From Fuerstiella sp. (GTDB lineage: Bacteria; Planctomycetota; Planctomycetia; Planctomycetales; Planctomycetaceae): a stretch of DNA of 33,050 nt. Below are positions 16,435 to 26,044 of the stretch, one piece after another (the first letter of the stretch is position 1; the number at the start of each line of letters is the position of its first letter). The notes beneath the pieces were generated by a model. That model was not told the origin of the DNA and made no database searches. It was given only the letters and a program-made list of their open reading frames with translations. The stretch covers positions 1 through 33,050 of the forward strand of contig JAQWLN010000175.1 of NCBI GenBank assembly GCA_029247265.1. Direction: 5' to 3'. A program made the position numbers and the translations under genes.

Positions 16435-17823
16435 TCAGTCTTCTCGGGCATCGGCACGCGACACTGCAGTCAGCAGTTTCTGAATAGCCGCCGTGAAAAT
16501 ATCCTCACACGGTCCCGCAAAGGCATAGGTCTGCTCATAGCCGCCGCGATCCGTGAAAATGCGATCACCCCCAATATATCCCATGCCGCAGTCGCCGTAT
16601 CCGGCTACACACACGAAGCGGTCCGGTCGAAATTGTTGTGCGGCCAGCTGGTACTGAACGAAGGGTTCGCCGGGCAGGTGGAGCATCTTTACGCGACCGA
16701 TGGACAGGCAGCTTAGCTCCACCGGATGCTCAGAGCGGCAGCGTTCGATCCAGGCGAGGCAGATGGCCGCCTTGCGTCGCTTTGAGTCACCGGCCTGTGG
16801 GTTGTTAAGAATTCGACGGTTGTGTGCTTCCGAAAAATCCGCGTCGTTGCGCGATGGAAATTGAATGGATTCGATGGACCAGGCCAGCGGTCCCACGGGA
16901 TTATGCTTCAAGTCGGCGATGCTGCGTTCGGTGCCGGATCGCAGTCGGGCAGCCAGTTGATCACGTGTCTGTGGCGATCCATCGTTGTACTTTCCAAATG
17001 CCACGTCGCCTCCGCAGCCGGTGATATACATTTGAAACGCCGGGCTGTTCTGTTCCATGTTTTCCCGAATGATGCCCGGCACGTCATAGCTGGCACGGCC
17101 GTCACCATAAAAGCTCTGTGGATGAGACGCGTAATAATGCATCTGTACAACAGGGCCCTTCCGATTCTTCAGGGAAATCGTGCGGACCCAAGGGTCAATC
17201 AGGCCTTCCGGCAGTTCACGAAGTCCGGGAGATGCCCCTGTATTGCTGCCACGCCCCTGAATCGATCCATCGGGGCGTTCGATCCGCCGATTTGAGGCGA
17301 CACGTTCAACACGTGCCCTACCGGTCCCGATGTGGGTCACGGTCTGCCAGCTGGATTGACTCTTGTGGATGGCGGCGGCGATATTTTTTGAAACGTTGAG
17401 CAGGTATTCAGCCGTGGCAACGCGTCGCGGATCGGTCTCGTCCAACTGCAGTCGCTGGGCTGCTGTTGAGATCGCAGGCGCCGTGTGCTGATGCAGGCAG
17501 TGCACGGCCACGTGGGAAGCATCCACGCCAGCCGCTTCACCGATTTGCTCTCTAAGAAAATCATACGACTCGTTGTGGACTTCCATCCAGTCGAGCGTAC
17601 AGATCACGCAGGATGTCCCTGCATCCTGCAGCATGATTCCACGGACCAGCAACGGAAATTCGGCCGTTTCCAGGGTCGGAATGAATCCAAGTCCGACCGG
17701 CTGACCGAGTGGTGGTGTGATGTCTGCGGAAAACGTTGCGACGTGCAGGCCATCAGCGCCCTGCAATTCAGGTGACGACTGCAGCAGGCTTGCGGCGATT
17801 AAGGCAAGGGCGAAATGTTTCAT
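16435..17823 (-). CDS. Secreted neutral/alkaline ceramidase-like hydrolase
   Basis: This 462-residue protein belongs to the neutral/alkaline non-lysosomal ceramidase N-terminal domain family. Residues 1-23 (MKHFALALIAASLLQSS onward) are a signal peptide. After it come FSADITPPLGQPVGLG, the zinc-type motif HQHTAP at 111-116 (His111, His113), ASHP with His234, LPGEPF with Glu386, and GGYEQTY near 427-433 with a likely zinc-binding Tyr429. In Pseudomonas ceramidase the nucleophile is the Ser of GDVSPN; the equivalent here reads GGDVAFG (271-277), with Ala275. It also lacks the C-terminal immunoglobulin-like domain of full ceramidases (about 650-700 residues). The metal site is probably kept while the substrate or mechanism differs. 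The start at 17823 is set by the signal peptide; an upstream in-frame ATG at 17979 adds an unlikely 52-residue leader. Confidence 0.82.
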   Translation of the reverse strand: MKHFALALIAASLLQSSPELQGADGLHVATFSADITPPLGQPVGLGFIPTLETAEFPLLVRGIMLQDAGTSCVICTLDWMEVHNESYDFLREQIGEAAGVDASHVAVHCLHQHTAPAISTAAQRLQLDETDPRRVATAEYLLNVSKNIAAAIHKSQSSWQTVTHIGTGRARVERVASNRRIERPDGSIQGRGSNTGASPGLRELPEGLIDPWVRTISLKNRKGPVVQMHYYASHPQSFYGDGRASYDVPGIIRENMEQNSPAFQMYITGCGGDVAFGKYNDGSPQTRDQLAARLRSGTERSIADLKHNPVGPLAWSIESIQFPSRNDADFSEAHNRRILNNPQAGDSKRRKAAICLAWIERCRSEHPVELSCLSIGRVKMLHLPGEPFVQYQLAAQQFRPDRFVCVAGYGDCGMGYIGGDRIFTDRGGYEQTYAFAGPCEDIFTAAIQKLLTAVSRADARED

Positions 17824-18012
17824 AGGGATCTGCTTCCGTTCAAGCTGCTCAGGTAGCAGATAGTCTGCTCGATTCGGGACCGCGAAGGAACCGTACATCG
17901 AAAGATGTCCGAGTGCTGGGATGGCGCTCGCCACCAATTGTCGGAAAGACGGTTTCGGGGCCCATTTGCCCGCCGGCACTTCTGTTAGACGGAGTGCTCC
18001 GCATCGGCATCG

Positions 18013-20142
18013 TTACGGCGCTACGACGCTCACAAATAATGGCTGGCTGCTGTATGTTGCTTTGATTACGAAATTGATCGACACGTTGGCCATGATGCAG
18101 CATTGTTGACGTTCGACAGCCGGTGCTGTGGCGGCGGCTGTCAGTGTGATGGCGCCTTTGCTTGTCTTGCCCGTCAGCAGCGTAACGCTGTTTTTTGTGT
18201 CGACGGTAACTCCTTCGGGCAGTGTGATCGCGTATTTGCTGGAAAGATGCTGGAACAGCATGTCCAGAGTGACGTTCTTGTCAAAGCCTTCGCTGCGAAC
18301 AACCTCAACATCAACTTTGACGGAGTCGCCTGGTTTCAGGCTGACTGCCTGGGTGCTGAGTTTCACGTCAAGAATATCCGCTGGTTTGCCCACAGCAACG
18401 GTGTGCATGGCGACCGGCCAGTGGCTGCGGCCTCCGCCGGGCATGTATGTTTCCTGCATTGGCTGAGCGTGAGCAGTGAGTTCGGTCCTGGCGACTACGG
18501 CTCCGGCGGCAGCGTCTGTTTCTTTCGAGGAACTCACCGGAAGACTGGCGGTGCCCCAGACGTGGATATTCGATGCACTCATCGTCGCGTCAGTGGCTGC
18601 TTCCAGAATGATGCAGCCATCGGCTCCCTTGCCCGGCAGGATCCGACCACAGGTCGCTGTCAGGCCATCGGCAAGACCATCGACGTGCAACTGGATCTGT
18701 CCGTCGAAACCGTTCCTGCGAACGCAGCGAACGAACAATGCGGCGCTGGTGCCGGGCGTCAGCCAGGACTTGTCGGAATCCATGACCAATTCAAAGTAAG
18801 GTTGTGCCTGAGTCAGTTCCAGCAGATAGACGAATTCGTCGCCGCCGCGCAGGTGGACGTCGCGAATTTCGACGACGTATGTTCCGTCTGCGGGAACGGT
18901 CCAGTTTTCGATCTGCGAATCCTGAACGGTCATTTTATTCCACAGTCGCAGGTCATCGTTTTCGGTCAGTCGTTTGCCGTCGGCATTCAGGATGCGAATG
19001 ATCGAATCCAGTCCCGACCGGTTGCGGCGGGCTTTCACTTCGATGCTGACCTTGTCGCCCTTCTTTGCTTCAAACGAGTAACAGTCGATATCCGCTTCTG
19101 ATTCGATGCGACCACTCACAGCGCCGGGAAAAGAAACAGTTTGAGCCCCGTCAGTCGTGTTGTTTTCGTCTTCGGTTTCTACAGCGACCGGCAGGTCGCT
19201 CAGCACAACGGCCACCGGATTTGATAACCCGGATTCGATCGGCAGACTGACATCGATCGTGAATTGCTCAAAGTCAGCAGGAGCCTGCCACGCAACAGTT
19301 CCGACAACTGGAAGGTGGCTGCCAACCAGTTGCAGGTTTGCTGTCTGGCCTTTGGCCACCGCCGACGGATACACGTGCGATACGAACGGGCGATCGTTGA
19401 CTTCAATGGAATAGTTCCAGTAGCGATTGCCGCTGTAACGAACGTCGCGGACTTCCAGCAGGTATTCCCCCGGCTGAAATTCATGCGCCAGAAACGGATC
19501 GGCGGCATAAGAGTTGTCCACAGACGCCAGTGTGCTGTTGGTTTGTGCGTCGCGAATTGTGATGATGGGATCCACGTGTGTCTGCAGGTCGTGAATCTTG
19601 TCCTGCAGACGCATGGCCTGGCAGTGGAAAGTGAGTGTCGTCGTCTGTTCGACCTTGAAACGGTAGAAATCGACGTCCTCCGCCTTTTCCACCGTGCCGC
19701 AGACATTGCCGGGGAGTGTGATTTTCTGAGCGGTCGCCGCAGTGTCGTTCTTTGGGGCCTCCGTCTGGACCGGATCCTTGGTGACGACGATTTGCCCCAG
19801 CGTGCTGGCGCCGGTGGGGCCAATGACTCGGAAATCCCGAACGCCCGGCAACGCATCTTCAGTGACCGCAAACTTCAGCTGGATCTTCGTGAGTGCCGGT
19901 TCTTTGCCGTTTTTGTCCAGTTCCATCTTTGTTGAAACTTCCCCCGTCACGCCCGCGCCACTGACCAGAACTCGATAGGCACCAAATAGACTGTAACGGG
20001 ATTCCAGAGTGTGCTCGGACGTCTGTCCCGTCTGAGCTGCCACGGGTGACACACTCATGATCATGGGATACGACGTCTGCGCGCTGGCGGATGAGGCTCC
20101 GGCGACAGCAGTTGCGATGAGGATGTGTTTCAGATGTTGCAT
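18013..20142 (-). CDS. Secreted protein with two PPC (pre-peptidase C-terminal) domains
   Basis: This is a 709-residue planctomycete-type exported protein. The signal peptide is MQHLKHILIATAVAGASSASA. An N-terminal TIG/Ig-like part (MSVSPVAAQTGQTSEHTLES) is followed by PPC domain 1 at about 132-248 (LPGNVCGTVEKAEDVDFYRFKV, then GEYLLEVRDVRYSG). A second TIG-like part (VYPSAVAKGQTANLQLVGSHL) and PPC domain 2 at about 326-444 (GAVSGRIESEADIDCYSFEA, then GTYVVEIRDVHLRGG) come next, and the remaining 260 residues look like Ig-type beta-sandwiches. No catalytic motif is seen. PPC domains normally act as adhesion or substrate-binding modules on secreted proteins. It lies 93 bases downstream of the DUF1549/DUF1553 gene, so it is likely in the same operon. 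The start may also be an ATG at 20154; neither has a good ribosome site. Confidence 0.85.
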   Translation of the reverse strand: MQHLKHILIATAVAGASSASAQTSYPMIMSVSPVAAQTGQTSEHTLESRYSLFGAYRVLVSGAGVTGEVSTKMELDKNGKEPALTKIQLKFAVTEDALPGVRDFRVIGPTGASTLGQIVVTKDPVQTEAPKNDTAATAQKITLPGNVCGTVEKAEDVDFYRFKVEQTTTLTFHCQAMRLQDKIHDLQTHVDPIITIRDAQTNSTLASVDNSYAADPFLAHEFQPGEYLLEVRDVRYSGNRYWNYSIEVNDRPFVSHVYPSAVAKGQTANLQLVGSHLPVVGTVAWQAPADFEQFTIDVSLPIESGLSNPVAVVLSDLPVAVETEDENNTTDGAQTVSFPGAVSGRIESEADIDCYSFEAKKGDKVSIEVKARRNRSGLDSIIRILNADGKRLTENDDLRLWNKMTVQDSQIENWTVPADGTYVVEIRDVHLRGGDEFVYLLELTQAQPYFELVMDSDKSWLTPGTSAALFVRCVRRNGFDGQIQLHVDGLADGLTATCGRILPGKGADGCIILEAATDATMSASNIHVWGTASLPVSSSKETDAAAGAVVARTELTAHAQPMQETYMPGGGRSHWPVAMHTVAVGKPADILDVKLSTQAVSLKPGDSVKVDVEVVRSEGFDKNVTLDMLFQHLSSKYAITLPEGVTVDTKNSVTLLTGKTSKGAITLTAAATAPAVERQQCCIMANVSINFVIKATYSSQPLFVSVVAP

Positions 20143-20235
20143 AATTCCGAGCATTCGCAGGGGGACGGCTGAGGCGGGCTGGAGTTCAGGCGGAGGCAGC
20201 AGGAGACCATCTGTGCACGATGACACGGATACCCG

Positions 20236-22725
20236 TCAATACACGAACAGGAACTGCTTATTGTTCAGCAGTGCCCATTGCAGATCTTCGAGAAATTCTT
20301 TCCGTGACGGTGCTTCCTGCCGGAACTTCATCGCGGATGTTAGTTCGTCGGCAGTTGGCGAACGACAAAGCGTTACCTTATAGACTTCTGTGATCAGATC
20401 CTGGTCACTTTTGTCTGTGGCCAGCAGTTGAGTAATTCGTCCATTCTTGTCGGCGATTTTGTTTGCCACGATGTCGCCATTGATGGTGTGCAGTGCCTGG
20501 CCCAGGTTCTCGTCCGGCACGCGTTCGCATTCGCAGACGCTGGCGCGTTTGGGCTTGCCGAACGTTGTCAGGAAATAGTTGGGATACTCGCCATCCGGAA
20601 TCTCGATGGCGCGGGTTCCCGCTGGCAGACCTTTGAATTTCGTCGATGTGCCGGTCACATAATCGACGGCGTCCAGCAGCGGTTCGGCCGAAAGACGTTT
20701 GACTTTGTAGTGAGAATAGAATTTTCTGTCCGCGACGTTTTCTGCGGTGGGGTGCGATGACAGCTGGTACAGCCGTGAACTCATGAGGACTCGGATCAGT
20801 TGTTTCAGATCGAATTTGTGGCTGACCAGGTGATCCGCCAGCGCTTCCAGCATGGCGGGGTTCGTCGGCGGATTTGTCGCCCGCATATCGTCGACCGGTT
20901 CCACTAATCCCCGGCCGAGCAGATACGCGACATACCGATTGGCCACCGCCTTCGCGAATTCACGGTTGTTCGATGACGTCAACCAAGCGGCCAGCGGAAT
21001 GCGTCGGTCCAGTTCATGATCGGATTCTTCACCGTCCAGTGGTTTGGGCTTCATTGTCTGACCGGTTCGCGGGTGTCGAACGTCTCCGGTGGACTTGACC
21101 ATCACCACGGCTTCACGGCCGAACAGCCCGAATTCCTGACTGTTCTTATTTCCGACTCGCGAAAAGAATGCGGCGAACGAGTAGTAATCCGCCTGACTGT
21201 ATTTTTCGAAGGGATGGTGGTGGCATTTGGCACACTGCAGCCGGACTCCCAGGAACAGCTGAGCCGTCGCTTCACCCAGATCGGACGAGTTGGCGTTGAT
21301 CTTGAAATAGCTGGAAGGTCCACTCGAATAGATCGATCCTTTGGCCGTGATCAGTTCGCGGACGAACTGATCAAACGGTTTGTTGGTACGAAACGATTCT
21401 TTGATCCAGTTATGCATCGCCCACATGCGCTGTTGGTCCGCAGCCTGCCCCTTCGTCGTGTTGCGCAGCAGGTCAGACCACTTCAGAGTCCAGAGGGCCG
21501 CATATTGATCGTTGTGGCGGTCCAGAGCTGAATCGCCGGTCAAACCCAGTAATTCGTCGATCAGGCGATCCCGCTTGTTCGTTTCAGAGCTACTCACAAA
21601 TGCATCACACTCTTCGGTGGTGGGCAATGTGCCGATGGCATCAAGATAGGCCCGCCTGATGAACGTTGTGTCATCGCACAGAGCAGAAGGAGCGATCCCG
21701 AGTTCCTGAAACTTCTGCAGCGCCGCGTCGTCAATGAAATTGTTGCTGTTCCAGTGAGCAGTCTGCGGCGCCGCACCGTACGGTGCAACGAACATGGCAA
21801 TATCGGCCTGGCCTTCAAAACGAACCATGACCGGCGCCTGTCCGCGACCCTCCATGGTGACGTTGCCAGTTCGTGTGGCCGACAGGACCGCGTCGTCTGT
21901 GGAATCGAATTTTGCCCAGCTGGTGACGTCGCGAGTCGTGCCGTCGCTGTATTCGGCCACGACGCGCAGTTGCTGCGTTTCGTTTGGTTCCGCAATGCGT
22001 TCGCGAGGGAATGTGGTCAGCTTTACGACCGTGGCGGCATTGTTGTCCGGCCCTGGCGCTCCTGACTTCATCCATGCCACGATTGTTCGGTACGCCGTGG
22101 AATCCTTGAGTAGTCGCTGACCACCACCGTGCGGCACCTGCATCGTCGGTTTCTTCAGCAGCAGGCTCTCTTCCGGCTGGACCAGATTGACTCGCCGTTG
22201 ATGACGATCGCGAACCATCGAGTTATGGTCAAGCTTCGGATCGAATCCCACGACGGACAGAATAAAGTCTCCTTTGCCAAACTGACTTGCATGACAGGCT
22301 CCGGCGTTGCAGCCGAGTCGCCCCAGCGTGGGACGGATGTGCGTATCAAAGGCGATGGTGGGGTCTGCTTCGACTCCGCTAACGACAATGGGTACGGATT
22401 GTGATTGTCCATTCACTGTGACGTTGACCGTGGTGGAACCATTGCCCGTCGCCAGCAATTGTCCGGTTTTCGAAACAGCCACGATCTTCCCGTCGGCCGA
22501 TTCGTACGTCGCTTTCTGAGTCAGGTCGGGTGATCGTTTTTGTTCCTCGCCGTCTTCCGTTGTTTGCTGCACAAGCAACTGCGCTTCCGCAAAATTGCCA
22601 TTCAATACAACGTTGACCGGTGCGACGGAAAAGTTCTGTGGTTCAGCGGCGGCAGCGCACGTGACGCCAGGGGCTGCGAAACACAGGAACAGAATCGATA
22701 GACGCTGAGGCGTTCGAAAAGACAC
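20236..22725 (-). CDS. DUF1549/DUF1553 protein with cytochrome-like Cys-His motifs and Ig-like domains
   Basis: This 829-residue exported protein belongs to the large planctomycete PSCyt1/DUF1549/DUF1553 group. The signal peptide covers residues 1-25. A BIG2-type Ig fold spans about 60-117 (DGKIVAVSKTGQLLATGNGSTTVNV). A PSCyt-like segment carries CNAGACH (139-145), followed by FILSVVGFDP. A second Ig-like part (RVVAEYSDGTTRDVTSWAKF) leads to DUF1549 at about 325-535, which contains LQCAKCHHHPFE with a C-x-x-C-H heme-type motif (498-502). DUF1553 covers about 575-825 (FAKAVANRYVAYLLGRGLVEPVDD, RLYQLSSHP). The start is a GTG at 22725 with GGAGGA ending 6 bases upstream; the nearby ATG is out of frame. 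The biochemical role is unknown; genomic association with exported sugar-degrading enzymes is common in this phylum. Confidence 0.93.
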   Translation of the reverse strand: MSFRTPQRLSILFLCFAAPGVTCAAAAEPQNFSVAPVNVVLNGNFAEAQLLVQQTTEDGEEQKRSPDLTQKATYESADGKIVAVSKTGQLLATGNGSTTVNVTVNGQSQSVPIVVSGVEADPTIAFDTHIRPTLGRLGCNAGACHASQFGKGDFILSVVGFDPKLDHNSMVRDRHQRRVNLVQPEESLLLKKPTMQVPHGGGQRLLKDSTAYRTIVAWMKSGAPGPDNNAATVVKLTTFPRERIAEPNETQQLRVVAEYSDGTTRDVTSWAKFDSTDDAVLSATRTGNVTMEGRGQAPVMVRFEGQADIAMFVAPYGAAPQTAHWNSNNFIDDAALQKFQELGIAPSALCDDTTFIRRAYLDAIGTLPTTEECDAFVSSSETNKRDRLIDELLGLTGDSALDRHNDQYAALWTLKWSDLLRNTTKGQAADQQRMWAMHNWIKESFRTNKPFDQFVRELITAKGSIYSSGPSSYFKINANSSDLGEATAQLFLGVRLQCAKCHHHPFEKYSQADYYSFAAFFSRVGNKNSQEFGLFGREAVVMVKSTGDVRHPRTGQTMKPKPLDGEESDHELDRRIPLAAWLTSSNNREFAKAVANRYVAYLLGRGLVEPVDDMRATNPPTNPAMLEALADHLVSHKFDLKQLIRVLMSSRLYQLSSHPTAENVADRKFYSHYKVKRLSAEPLLDAVDYVTGTSTKFKGLPAGTRAIEIPDGEYPNYFLTTFGKPKRASVCECERVPDENLGQALHTINGDIVANKIADKNGRITQLLATDKSDQDLITEVYKVTLCRSPTADELTSAMKFRQEAPSRKEFLEDLQWALLNNKQFLFVY

Positions 22726-23260
22726 GACATGTCCTCCGAGTTCTCTGTAGGTTGGCTGTAGGGGAGGGAGGCCTGAACAGCGAATGTTCAGGCCCAAAGT
22801 TGGTGGGATGGGAACGCAACGGCTCCCACCGCAATTATGAATGATCATGTCACGAATGGCCAACGGTATTCGCAAAACGATCTGTTCATGTGGCGTGTGG
22901 ATGCTGTTTTCTCTCACTTATTCCCACGACCGGGCCTCCTGAACTCTGTTTCTTAATAGCACGAATCGGAAAAACAGGAATGGAAAACCCTGCTGCCCTC
23001 GGGGTTTTGGGCAGTCGTGGCCACACGCTGCGTAAACCGACTGTTCGCACCTACGGCGGACGGATCGTCGGAAAAACGTCGGGTTGCCGGTGTACCGTTG
23101 CTTCTGATTCTGCCGATGCGATATACTGTAGTGCCACCTGCCGGCCCACCTGCGGCCACATATCCCACCATTCGAGCATCGAGTTGAGTTCACGCGGTTG
23201 CCCCGCAATTTTCCTTCGTTGCCTGCCCGAATCATCCACACCCAAACAGTGGAGCCGCAA
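22726..23260. other. Divergent promoter region between DUF1549/1553 and DUF1501 genes
   Basis: These 535 bases separate two divergent starts. No coding frame looks real. A candidate sigma-70-like promoter for the right-hand gene is listed separately. The left part (22726-22910) must hold the start signals of the left-hand gene; I could not pick a convincing -35/-10 pair there. Shared regulation of the two families is plausible because they usually occur together. Confidence 0.4.
23098..23127 (+). promoter_or_regulatory. Candidate sigma-70-type promoter for the DUF1501 gene
   Basis: A -35-like ttgctt (23098-23103) is followed after 18 bases by a good -10-like tatact (23122-23127). It would give a leader of about 125 bases before the ATG at 23261. 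The -10 matches 5 of 6 consensus bases, the -35 only 3, and planctomycete promoters are poorly characterised. Confidence 0.3.
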
Positions 23261-24586
23261 ATGTTTAATCTTCTTCCTCAGCAGTTTCGTGATTGTGAAG
23301 GCGTCTCCCGACGTGGCCTGCTTCAGCTTGGGGGCCTTGCTGGACTGGGAGTCGGACTACCGCAGTTGATCGCATCCGAACGCGCCTCACTGGCGGCAGG
23401 AGAATCCACGAAAGACGTCAACTGTATTCTGGTGTGGACTCAGGGCGGAACCAGCCATCACGATACGTTCGATCCCAAACCGAACGCACCGACCAGCGTC
23501 AAGGGTGAGTTTGGTGTCATCGATACGGCTGTCCCCGGAATTCAGTTCACGGACATCCTGCCCAACATGGCTAAAGAGCTGGACCGCTTCGCCGTTCTGC
23601 GCAGCTGGAATCCTCAGAACGGCAGCCACGGTACGGCGGATCAGTTCGTGATGTCGGGGCGAAAATTCAATGCGTCTTTGCACTATCCGACGTTCGGTTC
23701 TGTCGTCAGCTGGCACAAGGGCTTCAAGAACGCTTTGCCGCCGTTTGTTCAGCTGAGCAGTTCTGTCGATCGACGGTTTGGTGGCGGACTGGCGGGAATT
23801 CTTGGCCTGGAACACAATCCGTTTGAGATACTGGCCGACCCGAACGGCAAGAACTTCAGCGTTCGAGACATCAGCTTTCCGACAGGTGTAACCTCCGAGC
23901 GTGTCGATCGACGAAAACGAATGCTGACAGCCATGGACAATCTGCAGCGACGGGCCGACGTGCAGGCCGGAGCATTCGACGCGTTGGACGAGCACTTCAA
24001 AGCCGCCTTCGACATGATTACAGCGCCGGAAACAAAGACGGCGTTCAAGATTGAAGAGGAATCCGACAGCCTGCGAGACAAGTACGGTCGACACAAATTT
24101 GGTCAGAGCTGTCTGTTGGCTCGACGCATGATTGAAAGCGGAGTTCGCTTTGTGACTGTCACAGATGGCGGCTGGGATACTCACCAAAACAACTTCAAGT
24201 CCCTGAAGAGCAGTCGCATTCCCCCGGTGGACCAGGGGCTGCCCGCGCTGCTGGCGGACCTTGAAGATCGCGGACTGCTGGATTCGACTCTGGTCGTCTG
24301 GCTGACGGATTTTGGACGTACGCCCAATATCAACTCTGCCAGCGGTCGCGATCACTGGGCCAGTGCCGGTTTTGCGATTATGGCGGGAGCCGGCGTGCCT
24401 GGCGGGTCAGTTCTGGGGGCGACGGACGAAGAAGGTGGCCGCCCGATACGCGACGAATATTTTTCCGCCGACATCGCCGCCACGGTTTACCGTAAGCTCG
24501 GCATGCGCACCGACCTGATCGCCCAGGCTCCGGACGGTCGCCCCGTGCGACTGATTGAAGGCCATCCGATCAAAGAATGGATTTAG
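23261..24586 (+). CDS. DUF1501 protein with twin-arginine signal
   Basis: This 441-residue protein belongs to the DUF1501 family, which has the alkaline phosphatase/sulfatase-type fold. The N-terminus carries SRRGLLQLGGLAGLGVGLPQL (from residue 16), a twin-arginine export signal. Family landmarks are VWTQGGTSHHDTFDPKP, the segment IQFTDILPNMAKELDRFAVLRS, GSHGTADQFVMSGR, DGGWDTHQNNF, VVWLTDFGRTPNIN and GRDHWASAGFAIMAGAGVPGG. The conserved Asp/His sites (HHDTFDP, WDTH, DFGR, RDHW) match the metal-binding positions of that fold. The ATG at 23261 has GGAG 6 bases upstream. It is transcribed away from the DUF1549/1553 gene. In planctomycetes these two families are usually neighbours on the same strand, so the divergent arrangement is noteworthy. 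The function is unknown; export with a folded metal site is inferred. Confidence 0.93.
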   Translation: MFNLLPQQFRDCEGVSRRGLLQLGGLAGLGVGLPQLIASERASLAAGESTKDVNCILVWTQGGTSHHDTFDPKPNAPTSVKGEFGVIDTAVPGIQFTDILPNMAKELDRFAVLRSWNPQNGSHGTADQFVMSGRKFNASLHYPTFGSVVSWHKGFKNALPPFVQLSSSVDRRFGGGLAGILGLEHNPFEILADPNGKNFSVRDISFPTGVTSERVDRRKRMLTAMDNLQRRADVQAGAFDALDEHFKAAFDMITAPETKTAFKIEEESDSLRDKYGRHKFGQSCLLARRMIESGVRFVTVTDGGWDTHQNNFKSLKSSRIPPVDQGLPALLADLEDRGLLDSTLVVWLTDFGRTPNINSASGRDHWASAGFAIMAGAGVPGGSVLGATDEEGGRPIRDEYFSADIAATVYRKLGMRTDLIAQAPDGRPVRLIEGHPIKEWI

Positions 24587-24775
24587 CGTCGACGTTGACG
24601 ATCGTTACGCTCTGCTCCAGACTACATCTGTTCCCGGTTCCAAGTCGGTTTGGCACCGCATTTCATCGAAGCGCTGCTTCGCCAGCATTCGGCGGACGTA
24701 AGAACGCTTCCTGTGATGATGAATTTTCGCAGCGCCGGCGGTATTTGCGGCGTCACCCCGTCACGGAGTAACACC

Positions 24776-25876
24776 ATGATCAAACGACGTACGATACTTC
24801 ACGCCGGGGTGGGGATCGCCTTCGGCACGCCCGTGCTGGCAGCGCTGCAGAAAGGCAAGTGGAATGCAGCGGCGGATGTGTTGAAGGCAGCCGCCAGGTC
24901 CGGGCAGGTGGATGCCGCTGCGATTCACGTGCAGCAGAGTGACGAAATTTTTGCGAAATCGTTCGGGGCTGCCGGAACCACCGACTCCATTTTTCTGCTG
25001 GCATCCATCTCAAAACCGATCACGATCGCGGCGGTCATGACGCTGTTTGATCAAGGGGAGTTCCGTCTTGATGAGGCCGTGCAGAAGTTTCTTCCCGAAT
25101 TCGCCGGCGGTGGGCGTGACGACATAACCATGCGACAGTTGTTCACTCACAATTCGGGACTGCCGGATCAGCTGCCACAGAACTCAAAGCTTCGCGCCAG
25201 CCATGCTGACCTTTCAGCCTTCGTGAGCGGTGCGTTGCGTACGCCGCTGCTGTTCAAGCCGGGCAGCAAATACAGTTATTCCAGTATGGGCATTCTGCTG
25301 GCCAGCGAGGTGGCTCGGCGTATCAGCGGTAAGCCAATCGCAACGCTCATTGACGAAGCTGTCTGCCAGCCAGTGCAGATGAAGCATTCCGCCCTCGGGA
25401 TCGGTCGGCTGAATCCGAATGCGTTGATGAAATGCCAGGTTGCCAATGCAGCTCCGGAATCCGGTTCCGGCGACCCCACAACGAAAAGCTGGGACTGGAA
25501 CAGCGATTACTGGCGCAGGCTGGGAGTGCCGTGGGGCGGAGCTCACGGTTCGGTCGGAAATGTCGCTCGGTTTCTGAGTGCCTTTCTGCATCCCGACGGC
25601 AAGTTACTGAATCCGGAAACGGCACGTCTGATGGTTCAAAATCATAATCCGGATGGCATGAGGTCTCGTGGTCTGGGCTTCGACGTCGGTAGCAACCTTG
25701 GCGGTCCCGGAAAACGGGACAACGTCTTCGGTCACACGGGTTCCACCGGAACCTTGTGCTGGGCCGACCCAACGTCGGATACCATTTGTGTGATCCTGAC
25801 GACGCTGCCCAGCGGGGCCGCGAACCCGCATCCGCGCAATGTCGCGGCGCAACATGTGGCCGAGGCCGTCGGGTAG
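24776..25876 (+). CDS. Serine beta-lactamase-fold hydrolase (class C/esterase type)
   Basis: This 366-residue protein belongs to the beta-lactamase/DD-peptidase/esterase family PF00144. The catalytic S-x-x-K is Ser77-Ile-Ser-Lys80 (ASISKPITI). The second motif is Tyr168-Ser-Ser170 in KYSYSSMG, in place of the usual Y-x-N. The third is HTG at 320-322 (GHTGSTGT), as often seen in the esterase-like branch instead of KTG. QLFTHNSGLPD is a family landmark after the first helix. The N-terminus (MIKRRTILHAGVGIAFGTPVLA) is a signal, possibly twin-arginine. GGAG 7 bases before the ATG supports the start at 24776 over an in-frame ATG at 24650. The Y-x-S and HTG motifs argue for an esterase or amidase rather than an antibiotic-degrading enzyme. 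It follows the DUF1501 gene by 189 bases on the same strand. Confidence 0.9.
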   Translation: MIKRRTILHAGVGIAFGTPVLAALQKGKWNAAADVLKAAARSGQVDAAAIHVQQSDEIFAKSFGAAGTTDSIFLLASISKPITIAAVMTLFDQGEFRLDEAVQKFLPEFAGGGRDDITMRQLFTHNSGLPDQLPQNSKLRASHADLSAFVSGALRTPLLFKPGSKYSYSSMGILLASEVARRISGKPIATLIDEAVCQPVQMKHSALGIGRLNPNALMKCQVANAAPESGSGDPTTKSWDWNSDYWRRLGVPWGGAHGSVGNVARFLSAFLHPDGKLLNPETARLMVQNHNPDGMRSRGLGFDVGSNLGGPGKRDNVFGHTGSTGTLCWADPTSDTICVILTTLPSGAANPHPRNVAAQHVAEAVG

Positions 25877-26044
25877 GCAATATTGCTGGCATGCAATCCG
25901 GGGTAGCGTCGGTGCCTGCCGGTCATCCTGACGTGGGCGGCCGATGGGAACCGGCCCTACGCAAATATACTGGGTTCGCACCAGAGCGGTGTGTACAATT
26001 TGCGGCCTGAGAATCGTGGCCGCAGCCGAGAGACACAAAAACAC

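Noticed and set aside
18103..19101. 332-residue open frame on the plus strand, antisense to the PPC-domain gene
   Set aside because: It lies wholly opposite a gene with a clear signal peptide and PPC domains. Its protein is Cys/His-rich with no family pattern, as expected for a shadow frame in GC-rich sequence.
23387..24355. 322-residue open frame on the minus strand, antisense to the DUF1501 gene
   Set aside because: It mirrors the strongly conserved DUF1501 coding frame and shows no recognisable domain or ribosome site.
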